From: JAGVPT01 sp964642725
Lineage (GTDB): Bacteria; Bacteroidota; Ignavibacteria; UBA10030; UBA8401
NCBI GenBank assembly: GCA_964642725.1
Contig: CAZXQG010000017.1
Span: 1 to 64,000 of the forward strand
Reading direction: 5' to 3'
Length of the DNA stretch: 64,000 nucleotides
Position numbers and translations under genes: made by a program. Positions 59,666-64,000 of the stretch are shown in pieces; the stretch's first letter is position 1; each line of letters opens with the position of its first letter. Below the pieces are notes generated by a model. It saw only the letters and a list, made by a program, of their open reading frames with translations. It searched no databases and had not been told where the DNA came from.

Positions 59666-60934
59666 ATGCCAGTGACAATTATTGTGGGAGCTCAATGGGG
59701 TGATGAGGGAAAAGGAAAAATAGTCGACCTGCTCAGCGACGAGATCGACATCGTTGCCAGGTACCAGGGGGGCGCAAATGCCGGGCACACAGTGGTTATC
59801 GGAGAGAAAGAATACGTCCTGCATCTGATTCCGTCAGGAATTTTTCACAGGCATGTCTCGTGCGTGATTGGGAACGGCGTCGTCATCGACCCGATAGCCC
59901 TTATGGACGAGATCGCCATGATCAAGTCCTTCAACATTAGGATCGAAGGGCGGTTATTCATCAGCCACAATGCCCACTTGATCATGCCGTATCACAAACT
60001 ACTCGACAATATCCGCGAGCAAGGAGCGAATAAAATCGGCACGACGGGCCGCGGCATCGGGCCCGCATACATCGACAAGTATATGCGCACCGGCATCCGC
60101 GTCGTCGACTTGTTGGATCGAAAAGTCCTGGCCGATAAGTTGAAATCGAACATCGAAGAAAAGAATCAATTGCTCAGCAAAGTGTACGGCTCCGCGGTGC
60201 TCGACGTGGACAAAATTATCAGCGAGTATGAAGAATTCGATAAAAAGATCGACCCGTATGTTACAGATACTTCCGTTTATTTGAACACTGCCCTGAAAAA
60301 GAAAAAGAACATCCTTGCTGAAGGAGCGCAAGGGGCGCTGCTCGACGTCGACCACGGAACGTATCCGTTCGTCACGTCTTCCAACCCGACAAGCGGCGGC
60401 GCATGCACGGGACTTGGAATTCCGCCCACGGCGGTCAAGAATATCATCGGCATCGTGAAGGCGTATTCCACGCGCGTCGGCAACGGGCCCTTCCCGACCG
60501 AATACACGGACGGCATCGGCGAACGTCTTCGCACCGTCGGGCACGAATTCGGATCGACGACGGGACGCCCCCGGCGCTGCGGCTGGCTCGACATGGTGAG
60601 CCTGAACTATTCGCTTGAAATCAACGGCGTTAAAGAGATCGCTTTGACGAAACTCGACGTGCTGGATGATTTCGACGAGATCAAGATTTGCACCGGATAC
60701 AAAAATAATAAACGAAAGCTGAAGTCGTTTCCTTCCGATCTCCAGACTCTCGAACGCGTCGAGCCGGTCTATCATTCCTTTAAAGGATGGAAAGAAAAAA
60801 TATCGGGAGCCAAGAAATACAGGCAGCTACCGAAAAACGCCCGGCGGTACATCGAAGCCATCGAAAAACTGTCGGGGGTTCCGGTACCGATCGTTTCGGT
60901 CGGTGCGCGCCGTGACCAGACGATCCTGCGGTAA
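59666..60934 (+). CDS. purA: Adenylosuccinate synthetase
   Basis: IMP + aspartate + GTP gives adenylosuccinate, the first AMP-specific step. VTIIVGAQWGDEGKGKIVDLLS holds the GTP P-loop, and QGGANAGHTVVIG, GTTGRGIGPAYIDK, LAEGAQGALLDVDHGTYPFVTSSN and TTTGRPRRCGWLD (RPRRCGW) are all present. ATG 59666 gives 422 residues starting at MPVTIIVG; the 26 upstream residues are unconserved. The histidine kinase gene follows after 47 bases. Confidence 0.95.
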   Translation: MPVTIIVGAQWGDEGKGKIVDLLSDEIDIVARYQGGANAGHTVVIGEKEYVLHLIPSGIFHRHVSCVIGNGVVIDPIALMDEIAMIKSFNIRIEGRLFISHNAHLIMPYHKLLDNIREQGANKIGTTGRGIGPAYIDKYMRTGIRVVDLLDRKVLADKLKSNIEEKNQLLSKVYGSAVLDVDKIISEYEEFDKKIDPYVTDTSVYLNTALKKKKNILAEGAQGALLDVDHGTYPFVTSSNPTSGGACTGLGIPPTAVKNIIGIVKAYSTRVGNGPFPTEYTDGIGERLRTVGHEFGSTTGRPRRCGWLDMVSLNYSLEINGVKEIALTKLDVLDDFDEIKICTGYKNNKRKLKSFPSDLQTLERVEPVYHSFKGWKEKISGAKKYRQLPKNARRYIEAIEKLSGVPVPIVSVGARRDQTILR

Positions 60935-60981
60935 AATATTTTGACAATTCCATTGCACCACGACGGGAATTAGTACTTCTC

Positions 60982-62178
60982 ATGAAACTTAGCACACGCA
61001 GCCCCAAATCCGGAAACATAAAAACTGCATTGCTGGTCGCAGCCTTCGTCATCATCATCCCGATCCTCTTTTATACGCATAACCTCGTCGACCGGCTTCA
61101 GAAAAAGGAACGCGAGGTTGCTGCGCTGTACGCAAAATCGGTCGAGTACCTTGCCAACAGCCCGTATTCGGGGGGCGAATACAGTTTTATTTTTGACGAG
61201 CTTATCCGCGCCATCGATTTTCCGATCATCGAGTCCGATGCAAACAACATTGAAATAAAAGCCTCGCGCAACATCGAGATCGATACGACGCTTTCCAAGA
61301 GCGAGCGCGATGCGTCCGTCCGTTCACTCATCGCCGACATGGACAAGATGAACCGCCCGATCGTCGTTTCATATCAGGATACGATCATCCTGAGCAGGGT
61401 GCATTACGGCGAGTCGCTCCTCATCACACGGCTTCGGTGGCTTCCGTACATCGAGATCGTGATTGCCGCACTTTTCATTTTTGTCGGATACATCGGCTTC
61501 AGCTACATCAAACGGAGCGAACAAAGCAACATCTGGGTCGGGATGGCGCGGGAAACTGCCCACCAGCTCGGCACGCCGCTGTCGAGCATGATGGGCTGGG
61601 TCGAGATCATGAAACTCCAGCCGCAGCCGAATCCGAGATTGACCGACACGATTGCAGAAATGGAAAACGATCTCCTTCGTTTAAACAAAATCGCCGATCG
61701 TTTTTCAAAGATCGGCTCCAAGCCGGATTTGCGCGAGGAAAAGCTGCTTGAAGTCGTGAAGGGCGTGATACTCTATTTCCAGAAGAGAATCCCTCAGATG
61801 GGAAAACGGGTCGACATCGTCGTAGAGTCTGCGGAACCGGTCACGGCAAAAATCAACCGGGAGTTGTTTGAATGGGTGCTGGAGAATCTTGTAAAGAACG
61901 GATTGGACGCGATGGAGGACGGGAAAGGAAAAATTTCATTCCGGATTTCACGGCTGAACGGCGCGCCGGTCATCGACGTGACCGATACAGGGAAAGGGAT
62001 TGACGCGGCGTACCGCAAAGACATTTTCCGCCCCGGATTCAGCACGAAGAAACGCGGATGGGGGCTGGGGCTCAGCCTCTCCAAAAGAATTGTCGAAACC
62101 TACCATAAAGGCAAACTCTCGGTCAAGGAGAGCAAACTCGGAGTCGGGACGACGTTCCGGATCAAACTGCAATCGTGA
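60982..62178 (+). CDS. Membrane sensor histidine kinase
   Basis: 398 residues: membrane segment (about 14-33), extracytoplasmic region (about 34-150), second segment (about 155-175), then H194 in ARETAHQLGTPLSSMMG, N-box ENLVKNGLDAMEDG, G1 VTDTGKGIDAAY and G2 KKRGWGLGLSLSKRIV. This TAHQLGTPL H-box is seen in some Bacteroidota kinases. No response regulator is adjacent, so it is an orphan. Follows purA by 47 bases and may be read with it. Confidence 0.88.
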   Translation: MKLSTRSPKSGNIKTALLVAAFVIIIPILFYTHNLVDRLQKKEREVAALYAKSVEYLANSPYSGGEYSFIFDELIRAIDFPIIESDANNIEIKASRNIEIDTTLSKSERDASVRSLIADMDKMNRPIVVSYQDTIILSRVHYGESLLITRLRWLPYIEIVIAALFIFVGYIGFSYIKRSEQSNIWVGMARETAHQLGTPLSSMMGWVEIMKLQPQPNPRLTDTIAEMENDLLRLNKIADRFSKIGSKPDLREEKLLEVVKGVILYFQKRIPQMGKRVDIVVESAEPVTAKINRELFEWVLENLVKNGLDAMEDGKGKISFRISRLNGAPVIDVTDTGKGIDAAYRKDIFRPGFSTKKRGWGLGLSLSKRIVETYHKGKLSVKESKLGVGTTFRIKLQS

Positions 62179-62685
62179 TCAGATGCTTTGCTGCGGGTAT
62201 TGCGGCTTCGGCTTGAATACCGACCAGCCGATCAAACCGCCAAGTGTCGAGAATAGAACGTCGACAATGAGATTAAAGAAAAGCGAAAACACGATCCCTA
62301 AGAACGACGGCTTCTCCTCCATCCCCTGATTAATCATCTGCTCGACGTTCCCCGGCAATTCCACGTTCATCTGATGAACTATTCTCATCATCATTTCCAG
62401 GGCGATGTTTCCGAAAACGAGCATCACGAGAACGCTGATGATCGTTCCGGCCACCGCGGCGATGACTCCGGCAAATGCGCCAAGGCGGACGCAGTCGTTC
62501 GACGTAAGCGGGTCCATCTCGGGCATCAACTCCTGCTTATAGAAGAAGACCGCAAGGAATCCTCCCACCAATATACCTGCACAGCAGCAGACGTTGATAA
62601 GATTCAACCCGGGAATCGCGGAAATTCCCGCAATGATCAATCCGCCGTACAGCGCCGGCATCAATCTATCTGGTTTTGGTTGCAT
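62179..62685 (-). CDS. Four-segment membrane protein of unknown function
   Basis: 168 residues, hydrophobic segments near 12-28, 30-48, 67-92 and 128-158, with an unusual triple cysteine (NVCCCAGILVGG) in the first hairpin. Not recognised. Its start overlaps the end of the DUF2085 gene by 20 bases, so the two are coupled. Ends convergently right at the kinase stop. Confidence 0.6.
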   Translation of the reverse strand: MQPKPDRLMPALYGGLIIAGISAIPGLNLINVCCCAGILVGGFLAVFFYKQELMPEMDPLTSNDCVRLGAFAGVIAAVAGTIISVLVMLVFGNIALEMMMRIVHQMNVELPGNVEQMINQGMEEKPSFLGIVFSLFFNLIVDVLFSTLGGLIGWSVFKPKPQYPQQSI

Positions 62686-63169
62686 ATGTTGTCCGTAAGA
62701 AATGATTCAATCGTGAAAAAATTTCCCGCACAAGTTCTTCGAGGAGCGGCGCGAGAACGATTCCCAGCGCAAACCCAAACACGACGCCGGTGACGGCTCG
62801 CGACACGCCAGTGCTCTCGCAAACTCCGACGCCGTCCAGGGCTACGTCAATCGCCATCGGCAGCGCCGACAGGGCGAGCAACACTCGTGATGAAACAGCT
62901 GATACTCGGGTGCGGGACAATAACGGATAAAACAAAACGCTGAGAAAAAACGCCGCATAGATCGAAAAGCAGCGAATGCATACCGCGAACTTGCCGCCGG
63001 CAATATGAAACGAACGCGAGTCGATCTGGTGGCATACACGGGAAAAAAAATGATATGAAAAAGAGGCGGTACTCGTTCCGGCGCCGCCGAGCGAATCGAG
63101 CAGCGGCGTAGCAGCAATTGCGGCGCACCAAAAAAATACAGCGGTAAGAAGAAAGCGTCGTGGTATCAT
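62666..63169 (-). CDS. DUF2085 membrane protein
   Basis: 167 residues with about four segments. FFSRVCHQIDSRSFHIAGGKFAVCIRCFSIYAAFF carries the DUF2085 signature C-H-Q-x5-S-F and C-x2-C, suggesting a metal or heme site in the membrane. Function unknown. Overlaps the next gene downstream by 20 bases; 137 bases from the phosphorylase gene. Confidence 0.75.
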   Translation of the reverse strand: MIPRRFLLTAVFFWCAAIAATPLLDSLGGAGTSTASFSYHFFSRVCHQIDSRSFHIAGGKFAVCIRCFSIYAAFFLSVLFYPLLSRTRVSAVSSRVLLALSALPMAIDVALDGVGVCESTGVSRAVTGVVFGFALGIVLAPLLEELVREIFSRLNHFLRTTYATKTR

Positions 63170-63306
63170 ATGTGGAAAACAGTATAACGGAATCGTCGAA
63201 AAGAATCAAGTTGAGCTTGATCTCGGCGGGGCTTTGCTTTTTCTCTCGTAACAAAGGAATGAAGAGAGACGATGCCGCACACTAAGAGATTATCTTCTAT
63301 TTAGGG

Positions 63307-64000
63307 TCAGAGTTTGAAAGGAACGGTACCGTTCTCGTCAACCTGACTAATGACGAGAGGTGCGGGCTCTGGTTTCGACGTTCCGACAACAAACGCGCTC
63401 GTGATCCGTTCTGCGGCAGGTTCAACCGCTCCTTTATTGTCGGTATAAAAAAACGCCAGAGTGTCGCCGGCGCTGACTGCATCCCCGACTTTCTTTGTCA
63501 GTATGATGCCCGCTTTGGGGTCGATGACATCATCGATCTTGGTCCTGCCGGCTCCAAGTATGATACCGGTCAAACCAAGTTCAAGGGAATCGATGCCGGT
63601 AACAAAGCCGCGGTGCGACGATGTGATTTCGCCGGAATATTTCGACCGGAGATATTTTTCCGGATGTTCAATGAACGAGACGTCCCCTCCCTGCCGTTTC
63701 ACAATTTGAATAAATTTTTCATACGCCTTCCCGTTTTTCACAACCTCTTTGCAGCGTTCAATCCCTTCAGCGACCGATTGCGCTTTCTTCCCTAACATCA
63801 CCATTGCGCCGCCGAGAACGTACGTTACTTCCATCACATCGTGAACATCCTTTCCGCGCAGGCATTCAACCGATTCAACCACCTCGAGCCAGTTGCCGAT
63901 CTTATATCCGAGCGGTTCATTCATATCGGTAATAAAGCCGATCGTCTTTTTTCCAAAGCTGTTGCCGATCGCGACAAGCGCCGTTGCCAATTCCGCCGCT
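63307..64000 (-). CDS. Pyrimidine-nucleoside phosphorylase, C-terminal part (cut by window edge)
   Basis: Open to the right edge; 230 residues seen, with no start. AELATALVAIGNSFGKKTIGFITDMNEPLGYKIGNWLEVVES is the central block of thymidine/pyrimidine phosphorylase (DeoA/Pdp), the SxxxG-T-K-type region being outside. The C-terminal PYNP domain (about 150-230) has SSHRGFVTGIDSLELG and AGIILTKKVGDAVSAGD. Splits thymidine or uridine with phosphate to a base and pentose-1-phosphate. DeoA versus Pdp is not resolved. Confidence 0.88.
   Translation of the reverse strand, partial: AAELATALVAIGNSFGKKTIGFITDMNEPLGYKIGNWLEVVESVECLRGKDVHDVMEVTYVLGGAMVMLGKKAQSVAEGIERCKEVVKNGKAYEKFIQIVKRQGGDVSFIEHPEKYLRSKYSGEITSSHRGFVTGIDSLELGLTGIILGAGRTKIDDVIDPKAGIILTKKVGDAVSAGDTLAFFYTDNKGAVEPAAERITSAFVVGTSKPEPAPLVISQVDENGTVPFKL

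Overview
The window is a roughly 50% GC, gene-dense bacterial chromosome segment. Gene content points to the FCB group (Bacteroidota/Ignavibacteriota/Chlorobi side): a GWxTD lipoprotein, a GxxExxY protein, Bacteroidota-type MerR and ECF regulators, Rcs-free SixA/CHAD proteins, outer-membrane barrels, and intergenic repeats whose spurious translation reads CHSERSEAK. Several genes carry clear Shine-Dalgarno sequences (for example at 46440, 17917 and 53494), which argues for an Ignavibacteria-like lineage rather than classical Bacteroidia. This placement is an inference.

Layout. 0-6.5 kb: the N-terminus of a RecD2 helicase cut by the left edge, a repeat-rich patch with a small GIY-YIG gene, a family 9 glycosyltransferase, a GWxTD lipoprotein and a membrane metalloprotease-TPR protein. 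6.5-13.9 kb: anchored ferredoxin, then a phosphate block (porin-pstS-pstC-pstA-pstB, phoU) behind a Pho-box-like triple repeat. 14.2 kb: tRNA-Cys. 14.4-26.3 kb: one long sulfate assimilation unit (porin-sbp-cysT-cysW-cysA-cysH-cysD-cysN-sulfite reductase-siroheme synthase). 26.8-34.8 kb: a phosphate/polyphosphate block (degenerate DDE transposase-like gene, phoB, phoR, two half-CHAD genes, sixA, two thymidylate-kinase-like genes, ppx). 34.9-38.9 kb: membrane-bound Fe-S oxidoreductase, PhzF and a beta-propeller-like protein. From 39.15 kb strand use becomes mixed: histidine ammonia-lyase, half-size EamA, HEAT protein, adenosine deaminase, GxxExxY, second SixA, alpha-glucan phosphorylase, pyruvate kinase, penicillin acylase, L,D-transpeptidase. 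51.6-52.7 kb: tRNA-Pro(GGG) followed by a rearranged repeat region. 52.7-64 kb: MerR regulator, outer-membrane protein, TPR-CHAT protein, ECF sigma factor, purA, histidine kinase, two membrane proteins and the C-terminal part of a pyrimidine-nucleoside phosphorylase cut by the right edge.

The genes form two nutrient-scavenging systems built alike: an outer-membrane barrel is the first gene, followed by a periplasmic binding protein and an ABC importer, once for phosphate and once for sulfate. The phosphate side is completed by PhoBR and a polyphosphate-associated group; the sulfate side contains every step from sulfate uptake to sulfide, including siroheme synthesis.

The most unusual material is between genes. 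Very short palindromes built from 11-bp units (T-S-S-C, about 3 nt, G-S-S-A), often in tandem as 22-23 bp, lie inside other repeats. In three cases a related copy without the insert is present in this same window, so the insertion can be read exactly with no evident target duplication; one lies in the T-loop of a duplicated tRNA-Pro fragment. A ~192-bp MITE-like element with ~17-bp terminal inverted repeats has interrupted a GIY-YIG gene with a 3-bp target duplication. No CRISPR array, rRNA or complete active transposon was seen.
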